The notes under the pieces are model-generated. The model ran no database searches and had not been told where the DNA came from. It saw nothing but the letters and a program-made list of their open reading frames with translations. From Glandiceps talaboti (taxonomy: Eukaryota; Hemichordata; Enteropneusta; Spengelidae), in the NCBI RefSeq assembly GCF_964340395.1, contig NC_135566.1, positions 10,240,001 through 10,304,000 of the forward strand: a DNA stretch of 64,000 bases, written 5' to 3'. The position numbers and the translations under genes are program-made. Numbering within the stretch: position 1 is the stretch's first letter; every line of letters starts with the position of its first letter. Positions 24,942 to 36,200 of this stretch are shown here, piece after piece.

Positions 24942-26589
24942 CTTGTATTCAAATTTGCTGTTATTCAAATGCCTGCATATAACCTATTAGCCTTTACACT
25001 GAGGATAAACTATAGTTTGCAGCATCAATAGTAATACTTGATTTTCAAGGACACATTGAACAGAGCCTATGCATGGAGTTTAGTAAGTGAGCTAATCTGT
25101 ATTTGGTTGGCTGATAATTAATTCACTCCAAGGAGATGATGTACATGCATGTATTAAATTTTTAATATCAAAGTGGTTTACAGGATTCATAACGTACTAA
25201 ATATATTAGTATCATCCCTGTATATGCATTATGTAAGTGATGTATGCATTAAAGGGATGTGCCTTGAATCAAATTTGAGGAAAGATATTAAGTATCTGCA
25301 CAGACAAGGTAGAAACAGATTAGCAACTGGACCTCTCCCATTGTCCGAAGACCTGTATAAAAAACATCCAGTGAAATTAATCGGCATGGTCTCCAACGTT
25401 TATCAAATGCTTAAAAGGTATAGACACCAAAGTTGGAAAGTAACATGACTGTAGCGATCATCTTTTGGAAATTGAAAATGGTAAAATTAGATAGAAAACA
25501 AAATATATACGCATCATCTGACCTGTCTAGGAAACACTAATATAAGGTAGATACCAAAAGCATTGTATAACACATATATCATCTTTTGGAAATTGTAAAT
25601 TAGTTATAATATTTAGTTGAATTGATATCCAGAATGTGTTTATTTATAAATGATTACCAAGGTATTGACATCATTTCCACCACATTATTTATTAATGATG
25701 AATTGCATTATATGTTAATTTCCATAGTCACGACAACTCTATGGAAGCAGCTGCCTTTGTGAAATAATAGTTTGTCAGGAAAGTTAATATAAAGTTTCCA
25801 GTGTTCATTTCCTGTCAACTATAGCTGTGTCTGTCATATTATTTCTAGTTGCATGTGTACCTCTAAATCATTCAGATGCGATTTATGGTAATTTCAGTAT
25901 ACGATAATGTAGAATATGTAACATATTTGCCATCTGTTATCAAAATAGAATGCATTGTGTGAATAAAACCTATGTACTGCAGTTCTAGGTAAGGTAGTCT
26001 AGACACAGTTCTAAGTTTTCTGCTATGTTTTAATATTTCATTGTGATGGCTGTCGTGTCATACCGATCTATACACACACCTTGTCAAATATACCGCCAGT
26101 ATGAGCAGGAGTTTTAAAAAAAGTATAATTATATTGAATAAAACTGACAAATTCATGGCAGACTTCGTATCCGTGGCAACTGAAAGTGATACAATGTGTA
26201 TACAGTGACAATCATTTATTGATAAATGTACACATTGCATAGCCCAGAGACTTAATTATCTTGGTGTTACTTATAATTTCAAGCAGATGTGGAGCTCCTT
26301 TCGATGACACCATGACAAGTCTCTAGGCTGACGTTGTTTTTGTTACATACTAGTATTTGTAAGGATCACGGAACTGACAGCCCTTAGAGGGGTGTCCTTG
26401 ATATGTGTGTGATATGTGATCATGTCATATTTTATCTCAAGTGCCGTTGGGGCATCGATTCTCTTGAGATTCAATCACTGACTTTGTACAAAATAGCTAT
26501 TTTTATGCACTACTGAACATGTTTATCAACAGTAAAGGTTATGTTAGCTTGAACCCAATTGAGTTCAAATGTACAGGTTGTGATCTCAC

Positions 26590-27235
26590 AGTGTTGTGGA
26601 TTGCCTCCATAAGTGTATAATCTGCACATCAGAAGTATTGATCGATGTTTATCTAGCATATTCACCTCAATCACCTCATGTTTATGAACAATATAGTGTA
26701 ATGTGATATTATTTGATATATATGAATGTTTATTATTCAATTGTGGGAGTTTGATTTATACATACATTGTAAGTTTGATTTTAACATGCATCAGAGATTT
26801 ATATGCAGTATGAACCAAAGCAGATACATGTAGTTGTTAAGACAGACTGTGTAAAAGAGAATTGAAGGCATCCCTAAGGCCACCTGTTCTAAAGCCCTTA
26901 CAGCTGTGAAAGCAGCATATTGGCAATGCATGCTTGGTATCACCCACACTTCATCCAACTCATCACATATAAATCAATATGAAATACACAGCGTGTTATT
27001 CCTGAGAAGCTCCTGCCAATTGTCAGTAAATGTGAAATAAAAATAGACGACGTAGTATTTTGTATGTGTCTGGAACTTTGATTGTGAAGTCCATGTAAAA
27101 GTGTGTTGGTTTAAGTAAGAAAATTGAAAGTTATCAAGTGTCAAAGATATCGACCTTCGTAAATGTATAAATCTGCACATCAGTAAGTATTGGTGTTTAT
27201 CTAGCACAATTAAATCAGTCCTCATCAGTAGTTAC
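26590..27235. repeat. Pair of related segments about 540 bp apart
   Basis: The blocks GTATAATCTGCACATCAG, AAGTATTG and TGTTTATCTAGCA occur at about 26616-26660 and again at about 27164-27207, with a following T-C-rich block also related. This is probably an old local duplication. Confidence 0.5.
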
Positions 27236-27303
27236 ATACAGACAGATATATGTAATACATATTAAAGTCTTAGGTTTTCAGGTGTACATATTATGGGATA
27301 TGA

Positions 27304-27579
27304 CATTCTCTGTATGATGGACTTGTAAATGGAGAGAATGATCGAGAGATAGGATCAAGTTATTATAATGAAGACAGGGATAGTGATATTGAAGAAAATT
27401 ATGTATAGTTACGTGATGGCGGAAGTGTGTCTGAGTAGATACAGGATGTCAACCCTGGCATTAACAATGACTATAATAACGATGGTGTTGAGAATGTAAA
27501 TTCTGATTCAGATTCTGGTTATTGTTTGATAGAATCATCACACATTCTGACATTATACTCAGCTGTGACATTTTATTGA
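27304..27579 (+). pseudogene. Possible decayed acidic coding fragment
   Basis: One frame runs 92 codons from just after a TGA at 27301 to a TGA at 27577, interrupted by only two TAG codons (27406 and 27436). The translated residues are acidic and Asn/Asp/Ser rich (for example NEDRDSDIEENYV and VNSDSDSGY), unlike the Tyr/Ile/His-rich frames typical of this AT-rich DNA. I recognise no family. A transposon or gene remnant is possible; chance is not excluded. Confidence 0.2.
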
Positions 27580-30500
27580 TTGGTAATTCAGTCCTTGTTG
27601 AATTTAAATATAACCTTTACTCAGAAATTAGAGTTACTGTTATTGATTGAGTGTATGTGTGATCCATACTATCCAAACAACTGGAAGATAAATTTATTCA
27701 ATGCTGCAAACCCAATGTGTCATCATCTGACATTCATATTCAGTATATGTGTTGTCATCCCAGCAGTCACTTGGTTTTCATGTCCAATGCAGAATATTTA
27801 GTATACATGCGGCCTTGCCAGGTGTCAATATTCATTATGTAAATATACATGTTATTGCCAGGTGTTCAGATATTAATATTTTGTATATTGAAATCCATCC
27901 AAATATGCTTTGCTGTACGAACAAATTCTAATTATTAGTTTCTAGGATCCACAACAACATTTACGTCATACATCAATGTATATAATTCTATTTTCTACAA
28001 ATATTTGTAACACTTTGTGAGTTGTATATTTAAACCAAATATTAACTTAATTAGGTCATTGTTTTTTCAATCTTGTTTTGACTACTTTGCCCAGAGCATA
28101 ATACTACAGTAGTCAAGTTGGACATCACAGCCATACTGTGATATGTATATAAAGAACTGTGTGTCATTACGGAACCAGAACAATTCCTTACTCCTTTCTG
28201 TGTATTTAAAATATTCAGAGATAAAAAAAGTGAGCTACATCAAAGTTATTGTAAAGAACTTGGCCAGGCTGGGTATTCAAAGAGTTATGTACATTGTCCA
28301 CCTGTATTGTAACATGCCTATCGTATGATACTGTCCACTTAACCTACAGTATTTAAAAATCAAAAGGTTGTTATGTATTCTTGTGTGAAATTATGATGGC
28401 TCAGCAGTTTGAAATAATACAGTTTTCAGTTTTATCCTTTGGATTTTATAGACCGTAGTAAAAATATTTCATAGAGTATGAATATTTTATATGAATCTAC
28501 ATTTTTATATGTGAATTATGAAACCTATTATGGGATGTCCAATTATTAATTATTCAATTATTAGAAATGGTGTATTTTTACTTAATAAGATTTCACAAAC
28601 TACAGTATGAAAAGAATATATGTAGAAGTAATTTGCATAATTTGAAATCCATCAAAGTTTACTTTTAACTAGAATTATGAGACAGAGAGAGAGACAAAAA
28701 CAAATAAAAAACCAGACAAATCCAAACATGTAAGTTGGTAAAATATTCCTTGCACACTAACTGACATCTTGAATCAACATAAAGTCTTTTTGACTGAATG
28801 TTTTTTTTCTTTAGTGAGGCAGTTGCTAAGCAACTAATAGAGAGTGCTACATCTTCTTGGTATGCCTATCACATTTAATTTGTCATTTGTGTGAGATTTG
28901 TACCTGGTCTATATATCCTCTGTAGTCAGATTTCCATTCACATCATTTATCAAATTTATCTGACCAGATTCAATCACTGGGTTGTAGCATACTGTTTAAT
29001 TTGGAAGTGTAAGCAGTTGATATTGAGAGCTAGCTCAGAAGATCACATGACTACCTCTACTAAAAGTTAGTTTAACTTATAGCCCACTGGGAAGGAAGGT
29101 ACTATTGCAGTCAGCCAGTGAAGGGATGTGTCACCATGTGTCAAAAACTAGACCCCCATTTTAGACCAGCCCAGATTTCAACCAAAAATCTACCCCATTT
29201 TAATAGGCCATCCAATGCAATGTATTTTTTGTAGGAGCTGTATGGAACAGATACCTTAGTATATGTAATCAATAACACTGTGCCTGATTAGGACAAATCC
29301 ATAGCTGATGGCACACTAATGCCGAGCAGGACACTAAATTGACTTGTCAGGCAGAACAGTTTTGGTAATGAGCTTGAGAAAAGTATATCTCATTATCGAC
29401 CAAAAATATGATGAATGCAGTACAGTGATCCATTTTACCTGAAGTGTCTGCTTACCTCATTTTTAATAGATAAACAAACTAAACATAAATTATTTTGAAT
29501 ATAATCAGAATTGATGAGTCGTAATACTTGTATGACTAAATATTCCATATTTCATACACTAGTAATATAATTCATTTAAAACAGTATAGAATACGTATAT
29601 TTATAATGATTTTGCTTTGAAAATTGACTGGTAATTTGTATTCATATTACTGTCATGTCATGCACGCAGACTTTGAGTCTGCTAGATCTATATCAATGAC
29701 ATGACTGTAAGTCATACCAATGTACAAGACTTACATTCATGTATGTACATCAGTTGTGACATGTAAAAACAGAGCCAACAATGAAAATATGAAATTCCAG
29801 TCTCTTTGCTAAGGTTTGGGAATTTATGCATAGATTTTCAAACCTAATTTTCATGATTTTAGTGGCGAACCTTAATAAAATGTATTAGGAACTCGGGTGG
29901 ATTTTATATTGTATTTATACTTACTAAATAAAAACTCTGAATTCACATTTAAAAAATCTCAACAATAAATATGTAAAATAGATTAAAATCTAAAGTAATT
30001 GCGGTCAGGATAACACTGTATATGTATTAAAATGTAAAAAAAATTATTTATCAATAACTTTAGAAAACAAATTGATTATTTTGTCATTACACCAATCAGT
30101 AATTTAAAACTCATTTATCAATTAATTGGTTTTAAATTGATCGTTAATTGATTCTGAATCAGATTTATGTAATAAAATATTGTCTGAAACTGTCATAGTT
30201 GGAATACCAATAAAATGCATCTTTTTTCCAAATCGTGTTAACCACATCTCAAGGCCTTAAGTAATGGTAAATTAAACATTGTATTCTACAAGGTAATTTC
30301 AGTATAATTGAAGTCCATGACATGTGTGGAATCACTGACAATTACCTTCAGAACTTCCTCTGTACACATGCAGCCTTCAGGGCCATTGATGGTTACTTTT
30401 TTTGCTTTTCAAAATGACAGAATCCATCATATTATGAAAATATAGAAACAGCTAGCATAGTTATATTAATCTGTCGCTGATGGAAATAAGTTGACATTGG

Positions 30501-30680
30501 TCGACCTGTTCACACATAACATTTTTCAAATCGATAAAAGGGGATTATTGTACAGGAAACATTTACAGTCTCTAGGACTTCAGTGATGATATAGTGTGAT
30601 AACATGTCTAAGTAATGTCTCTGTATTGTTTGTTTACCACAGACAGTGACTGGTGAAGTACCCTAAGTGGTTTTTGACGG

Positions 30681-30813
30681 GAACATACTTCAAACTGTTA
30701 CTGAGTAGAACATACTACAAGCCATTGCTGACTTGGGACATACTTTGAACCATCATTGAAACGGGACATATTTCAAGCCATCGTTGACTCGGAACGTACT
30801 TAAAACTGTCACG
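30681..30813. repeat. 28-bp tandem array ending at the copine-like ATG
   Basis: Five imperfect units start at 30681, 30708, 30736, 30764 and 30792, each beginning GGACATACTT or a close variant and continuing CAAGCCAT(T/C)GCTGACT-like. The last unit is cut short at 30813, immediately before the ATG at 30814. The period is not a multiple of three. The array probably lies in the 5' UTR. A possible 3' splice site (GTTTACCACAG) lies just upstream at about 30642. Confidence 0.85.
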
Positions 30814-31779
30814 ATGTGGGACTTATTCCTGTTCCTGTGTGCATGGATGACGTACATCATGTTATTCCTAAATTACCAAAAAGAACAAAGGGAAAAGGGA
30901 AATTCAGTTGGTGAGGATGAGAACGAAGTTTCGAGACAAGAAATGGTTTACCTCGATACCAGCTTTTTCTCCTCACTCGGTTTTTCTAGGGAAGAGAATC
31001 CAGATTTTATGGCGTTTACAGACAGATTTAGCAGTTTTGAACAAATTGTCAAGGCGATGAAAAAAGCTGGACTTCAAACTGGACAATTAGTAATAGGTGT
31101 TGATTTTACAGCTAGTAACGAGTGGCAAGGACGAAAGACATTTGGCAATAAATGCTTACATCATTTAGCAGGACAGAAGATTGTTAACCCCTATCAGAAA
31201 GTCATTGCTATTATTGGAGGAACTCTTGAAAAATTTGACAGTGATAATTTAATTCCAGCGTATGGTTTTGGTGACAAAGTAACTAAAGATATGGAGGTCT
31301 TCCCATTGAAGCAGGATGGTACATTATGTAAAGGATTCGCAGAAGTTCTACGTTGTTACACCGAGACAATGACGCGAATCTCTCTCAGTGGACCTACGAG
31401 TTTTGCACCAATTGTAAAGAAAGCAATAGACATTGTGAAACAGACACAGCTTTATCATTTGTTGCTGATAGTGACAGACGGACTGTTGAAAAATCAACAA
31501 TCGTCAATTGACGCTATTGTGGAGGCATCCAACTATGCACTCAGTATCATCGTTGTGGGCGTCGGTGATGGACCATGGAATACTATGCAACAGTACGACG
31601 ACCTGCTACCAGAAAGGAAATTTGATAACTTTCAGTTTGTGAATTTCCATAAAGTGTGTGCTAAGTCAAAGTATGCAGAGCCAGCGTTTGCTCTGAATGC
31701 CTTAATGGAAGTGCCGGATCAATACAAAGCAATATGTAAATTAGGGTACCTTGATGTCAAGATGGATAAACTAGATTGA
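30814..31779 (+). CDS. Membrane-anchored copine-type VWA domain protein (intronless)
   Basis: An uninterrupted frame of 321 residues. I start it at ATG 30814; ten more in-frame codons upstream begin only with TTG. Residues 2-21 are hydrophobic (WDLFLFLCAWMTYIMLFLNY) and look like a signal anchor or single membrane span. After an acidic linker, residues from about 85 onwards form a copine (von Willebrand A-like) domain: the MIDAS-type motif DFTAS at 97-101, IPAYGFGD at 147-154, SGPTSF at 192-197, LLIVTDG at 217-223, IIVVGVGDGPW at 245-255 and MEVPDQY at 298-304. Classical copines carry two C2 domains before this module and plant RGLG ligases carry a RING after it; neither is present. Family members bind calcium or phospholipids through C2 domains, or act as ubiquitin ligases through RING, so this protein's role is unknown. 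Possible poly(A) signals lie at 31806 and 32209. The lack of introns suggests a retrocopy or an intron-poor lineage. Confidence 0.85.
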   Translation: MWDLFLFLCAWMTYIMLFLNYQKEQREKGNSVGEDENEVSRQEMVYLDTSFFSSLGFSREENPDFMAFTDRFSSFEQIVKAMKKAGLQTGQLVIGVDFTASNEWQGRKTFGNKCLHHLAGQKIVNPYQKVIAIIGGTLEKFDSDNLIPAYGFGDKVTKDMEVFPLKQDGTLCKGFAEVLRCYTETMTRISLSGPTSFAPIVKKAIDIVKQTQLYHLLLIVTDGLLKNQQSSIDAIVEASNYALSIIVVGVGDGPWNTMQQYDDLLPERKFDNFQFVNFHKVCAKSKYAEPAFALNALMEVPDQYKAICKLGYLDVKMDKLD

Positions 31780-32290
31780 AAACGAGATACATCAAGACCA
31801 AGGTTAATAAATAGCTGGATATTCCTAACCAATTCGCCTACATTAACACTATCAATAAAGTCAGCATTCTAAATCGCTGAAAATCTGAAATTTTAAAGTC
31901 TGACCAAACTTTTTTTCCCCCAGCATTTCTAATAATCCATCTGCATTATGTGAGGAGATTTCAATGACCTTTTTCCCAAAAATTGTCAATATTTTCTCAC
32001 ATCTTTCGTATAATATTCAATTTCATACTAAAGTTGTACAACACTTTGACTGGCTGTCAAAAAAACGTCAAAACAGAATTACTAAAAATGTTTTGCATCT
32101 GTTTATAACAAAATGTATGTGTAACCACAGAGGCACATGATCATAATAGTGAAGTTTGGACACTGTGTGCACAGATTTTTTAAAACTTTACTGAAAAGGG
32201 CAATACAGAATAAATATTGGCAATATTTTGTGTTTTAAATGATTGTGTATGTGTCCAGTCCGTCACTTGAGTTTAAGTTGAATTAATCCA

Positions 32291-32637
32291 CACTTTAAAG
32301 TGACCATAAGGATGAGAATTGGGTATTTATTTTGGATTTTTAACTTATAAAACAATGTTATAATGACTTCCTTCTTGAAAAATCAATATGAAACAACACT
32401 GACTAAGTCCTTGTTTGTAACTCAATAAATTGGAAAAAGCTAAAATTTCAGTAAACAGCTTGTTATTGTACATACAATAACAAACATTTCATTCATTTAT
32501 CTTTTCCAATATCTTGTATTGAAAACACAAACTTGGTATATATTATTTCACATTGATATTTCAAGTAGGAAGCCATGATAACATTGTTTTATAAATTAAA
32601 AATCCAAAATAAATACCCAATAACCACTTAAGGTGAC
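32291..32637. mobile_element. Foldback MITE family A, copy 1
   Basis: Almost the whole 347 bp folds on itself. The left arm contains TTGGGTATTTATTTTGGATT and TGACTTCCTTCTTGAAAAAT, and the right arm carries their inverses (AATCCAAAATAAATACCCAA and TATTTCAAGTAGGAAGCCA). The loop centre is TTGTTATTGTACATACAATA. Copies 2 and 3 are at 33195-33547 and 43491-43808. Non-coding; it begins about 510 bp after the copine-like stop codon. Confidence 0.85.
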
Positions 32638-33194
32638 AATTACATATAATGAATATTTGCTTTCTATGAAAGTGTTGAAAATTTATGTTATAATGCTCTC
32701 TGTGTACAAGATGAAATGAATGAGTTTGTTCAATAAATGTATGGATTTATGTAATTTTTTAGACAGACTTCATAAAAACACAATAGATAATTGATGTCGT
32801 GACAACAGTTATCCATAAATCATTTTCAATTATCGTCACAGTAACAAATGTTTACAGCCTAGGTCAAAGGTCAAACTGACCTAAGTGCTACTAATTCACA
32901 GCTGTTGTTAGTAAATTCTCTCTTAATATCCTTTTTCTTTGTTTAATTTTCCGCAGATTGTAATTTTGATAATAGCTGAATTTTTAGTTTGGCAATTTAC
33001 ACTTACCGGTAATTGTAATTTAAGGATAACATGTACAGTAATCAGTGATACCAATAATTAGGATAATTTGTTATGATAAATATTTTTGCAGCTAATTTTT
33101 AATTCCTGTATCTTTATCATAAAATTGATGATTGATTTTATACCAAAAAGGCAAGTTAAACGGAAACAATCCTGTACACCAAAAAACCACTGAC

Positions 33195-33547
33195 ATTTAA
33201 AGAGGTCATATGGATGGAGATTGGATATTTATTTTGGATTTTTAATTTACAATTTTATCATGGCATCCTACTTGAAAAATCAATGTGAAACAACATTAAC
33301 CAAGTCTGTGTTTGTAACTCATTAAATTGGAAAAAGTTTGATAAATGTATACAATGTTTGTTACTGTACGTACAATAACAAACTTTTTAACACATTTTTT
33401 TAGCTTTTTCTAATTTATTGAGTTACAAACACAGACTTGGTTAATGTTGTTTAACATTGATTTTTCAAGTAGGATGCCATGATAAAATTATTTTATAAAT
33501 TAAAAATCCAAAATACATACTCAATCCTCATCCATGTGGACACTTTT
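33195..33547. mobile_element. Foldback MITE family A, copy 2
   Basis: Arms match copy 1: TATTTATTTTGGATTTTTAA near 33226 and its inverse near 33500, with CATCCTACTTGAAAAATCAA against TTGATTTTTCAAGTAGGATG. The centre TTTGTTACTGTACGTACAAT is palindromic. End blocks ATGGATGGAGATTG and CAATCCTCATCCATGTGGA define the terminal inverted repeats. Confidence 0.85.
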
Positions 33548-33767
33548 ACCATTGGCAGTTTGGAATCTAGACATGAACACTCATGTGATTGAAACCAAAA
33601 CTGTTTTCAACTTGAGGTTCAGTTGTCAGGAATTCATTTACTTAAGACGTACAATATCGTACATCAATATCTACTTACACCGTAAAGTTTATAATATTTG
33701 TGATTACATGTACAGTGTCATAGTTACTGATTTTATCTAATTTACATCAATATAACTAAAGTCAATA

Positions 33768-34150
33768 GCCGTGTCCATATCTGATCCGGATCCAATCTGA
33801 ATTAAACTGATCCAGATCACTTTAATCTGCATCAAACCCACTTTCCATGTACACTAAAAAAATCAAAAGATGGATTCGATTTGAATTACATAATAGCGTG
33901 CCTGTCCACACACCACCAAGTTCGATTCAGATTACTTATTATCAAACTAATTCATGCGAGTACGCGCCTGTCCACATCAGGCGTAACTGACCACGATCTG
34001 ATTTGAATTACTTTGATCCAGATTGAAACCACCACCCAGGGTAGGCTTTGCTGTGGATCAGTTAATTCAAATTAGATACGAATTAACCACAAGTATGGAC
34101 AGGTAAATTGAATTGGAGCCAGATCAGATTTGTAGTATGGACAGGCTTAA
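33768..34150. mobile_element. TIR element with TGTCCATA-type ends, about 380 bp
   Basis: The left end reads AGCCGTGTCCATATCTGATC and the reverse complement of the right end reads AAGCCTGTCCATACTACAAA. GATCTGATTTGAATTA and related GATCC-rich blocks recur in both orientations inside, and CCTGTCCACA appears twice in the interior. No coding capacity. The class is uncertain; no clear target-site duplication is visible. Confidence 0.6.
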
Positions 34151-34573
34151 CGTCTTTTGTTTCTGAACAACACAACTACATACATCAGCAATAAATCTTG
34201 CATAATAAATTTGAAACATTGAATGAGACGTCATTTTATACCAGAAAATTTGGTCATTGCAAATATGTGTCTGCCATTTTATCTTTCGAACAAACAGTAC
34301 ATCAGAAGAATATGATGCATATGTTTAGAAAGAATAGCTAGTCTTTGACCCAAGTTTAGACATTTGCATATTTAAATTTACACTACAATCAAATGAAAAT
34401 AGAGGTTTGGAACATGCTTTAAGCCCATGTTGGTCACAAGTTTGTGTAATTTTGTTTGCTGTGTAATTATGTCCTATACACAATGATGTGATTGTACTTG
34501 GACTAAATTACTCTTTTTTGGAAAACAATTTGTTTAAGTATGTATAAGTTTCATAAAATATTGCATGTGTCTA

Positions 34574-34587
34574 CCACCAGAGGGCAG
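34574..34587 (+). promoter_or_regulatory. Candidate CTCF binding site
   Basis: CCACCAGAGGGCAG matches the core CTCF consensus CCASYAGRKGGCRS at every position. It lies between the copine-like gene and SLC25A1. A weaker partial match on the minus strand (TAGAGGGCGC) is near 37163-37173. Occupancy cannot be judged from sequence. Confidence 0.4.
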
Positions 34588-35023
34588 TATTTGTATATTC
34601 AAAATGTGATATTAGTACTGATAAAGCTTGTGGGTTTGCCTGCACATATTTCACATATTGACTTGTATTTGAGCTAGTGAGAGTATGTACTTTGCACACT
34701 CACAGAGGACCATCTCAACAAAACTGTACAGAGAAAGTCAACCAACAGGAAAATTTAGGTCTAGCAACATTTTTGAAAATAAAGTATGAGCTAATATGTT
34801 CAAACAGCAACACACAATGTACAAAATTTCACACTTTTTATTAATCACAGTGATGAAACTTATTTCTTCAATTAAACTCTGAAAAATATAGATTTTATCT
34901 TTTGTAAATTTGAAAATAAAAAATTGTCATAGTGTACTCTAACATTTCCTTTTAGACCTAAGTTTTATTGGAAGTCAAATGAGATTTTGAATTTTTTGGT
35001 GTAAATAGTAGAAATTGTCAAAA

Positions 35024-35040
35024 TTTTTTTTTTTTTTTTT
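35024..35040. repeat. Poly(T) run, 17 nt
   Basis: A homopolymer run within AT-rich DNA. No retroelement body was recognised next to it. Confidence 0.9.
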
Positions 35041-35387
35041 AAATGTGTATTAAAAAATTGCATGATTTCGTGATGTAAACTTGCTATTGATTGCTTATTC
35101 TCAGTTGAAATAAATTTACTAAAAATACTTTTTTATGTTGTCGGAATTCATTTTGTGTGTGATATTTTGTTTTATGATATACGAAAAGCTGGTCATTTGG
35201 AGATATATTCATTGGAAGATTTTTGACGGCAATAGAGGTATATAAAGAAATGTAAGTTACTAGACTGTAAGATACATCATGTCGTTCTGCCCTCTGAATC
35301 GACACACTGTACTTGTGACTATGTATACAAATGTGATATGGCTTATTATGAAGTAATGTCAAATTGGGTATAGTATATGTATACTAC

Positions 35388-35460
35388 ATGTGTGTGTGTG
35401 TGTGTGTGTTTGCGTGCGTGTGTGCGTGCGTGCGTGCGTGCGTGTGTGTGTGTGTATGTG
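35388..35460. repeat. (TG)n / (TGCG)n compound microsatellite
   Basis: TG repeats are interrupted by GCGTGCGTGCG units. A plus-strand frame here (35364-35690, Cys/Val-rich) comes from the repeat. Confidence 0.95.
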
Positions 35461-35550
35461 CCACAATATCTGCCATTGACTTTTGCAATCATCATATTCA
35501 CTGTTTGTCTGGTGCTACACTGTCTGGCAAAGCCACCACAGTAGCTAGGT

Positions 35551-35690
35551 CACATAACACCAATGACACTAGCTGCCAAGGGCTAGCACTCCAACAGAGG
35601 CACATACTAATATACTGCCATCTTTTGTTTGGCAACCTTCTGAGTGCAGGTGTGAGGTCTTCAAGTACTACAAGACTACGGGAGGTGTGA
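35551..35690. repeat. Dispersed repeat, copy 2 (first copy 18921-19050)
   Basis: Shares ACACCAATGACAC, GGCACATACTA, CTTTTGTTTGGCAACCTTC, GAGGTCTT and CTACAAGACTA in order with the first copy. Confidence 0.5.
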
Positions 35691-35990
35691 AATCTTAAAT
35701 GTCACACTGTAAAAAGTGAAAGTCAAATTGAATGTACAGCATATCAAGTTATTTCAAGGTTTTCAAATCGTTTACCATTTTCACATTTATACACCAAATA
35801 CCTCCTGGATTTTACTACATTTTGTGTGTCAGCGTGTTTGTAGTAATTTATCAATAACAACACAATGGAACTGACACACATCAGTCCAATAGCTAAATCA
35901 GAAATATGTCTATACTGACAGACATTTTCCTATTCATTTTTTGACATTTCAAATGGCATATCCCAGTAGATGTGAATAAAACGTATAATT

Positions 35991-36200
35991 AGATATTATT
36001 CCCCAATATTTTTCTTCGTTCAGCCAAGGAAAATACGAGTCACAAGTATTTTACGGCTGAGTGAAGAAAAATATTGGGGAATAATATAATTATACCATTA
36101 CCATTAATATAAAAAAAATGGGGAAAGTAATGGCAATTTTACTCGCACACAGCAGAACCAATGATGTAGACGTGCGTTGCCGTGACATCGAACAACCAGA
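35991..36200. mobile_element. CCCCAATATT family, hairpin form plus flank
   Basis: TATTATTCCCCAATATTTTT...CTTCGTTCAGCC at 35994-36025 is inverted as GGCTGAGTGAAGAAAAATAT...TGGGGAATAATA ending at 36086, a 95-bp hairpin. The following AAAATGGGGAAAGTAATGGC...GAACCAATGATGTAGACGTG segment (36116-36175) also occurs near 22528-22600. A related GCCGTGACATCGAACAACCA block recurs near 40965-40980. Confidence 0.65.

Larger units (their letters stand above)
1..30680. other. Gene-poor AT-rich block with many repeats
   Basis: I see no confident protein-coding exon here. Open frames are short (about 100 codons or less), lack family motifs and mostly overlap tandem or low-complexity DNA. The stretch holds minisatellites (160-305, 3152-3570, 9194-9305, 9983-10420, 21513-21865, 24811-24941), foldback elements (6424-6874, 15755-16001, 17067-17415, 19887-20076), smaller hairpins and dispersed duplications, listed separately. 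Stretches between these entries show nothing beyond AT-rich unique-looking sequence. It could be intergenic DNA or the intron of a gene whose exons lie outside the window; the sequence does not decide between these. Confidence 0.7.

Noticed and set aside
25173-25448. 91-codon plus-strand frame whose second half looks protein-like (GRNRLATGPLPLSEDLYKKH)
   Set aside because: No good splice acceptor at its start, no recognised family, and the first half is random-looking. Not strong enough to list as an exon.
30784-30813. Ten-codon N-terminal extension of the copine-like frame starting at TTG
   Set aside because: Animal genes start at ATG in nearly all cases, and this stretch belongs to the 28-bp tandem array. 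The ATG at 30814 is the better start.
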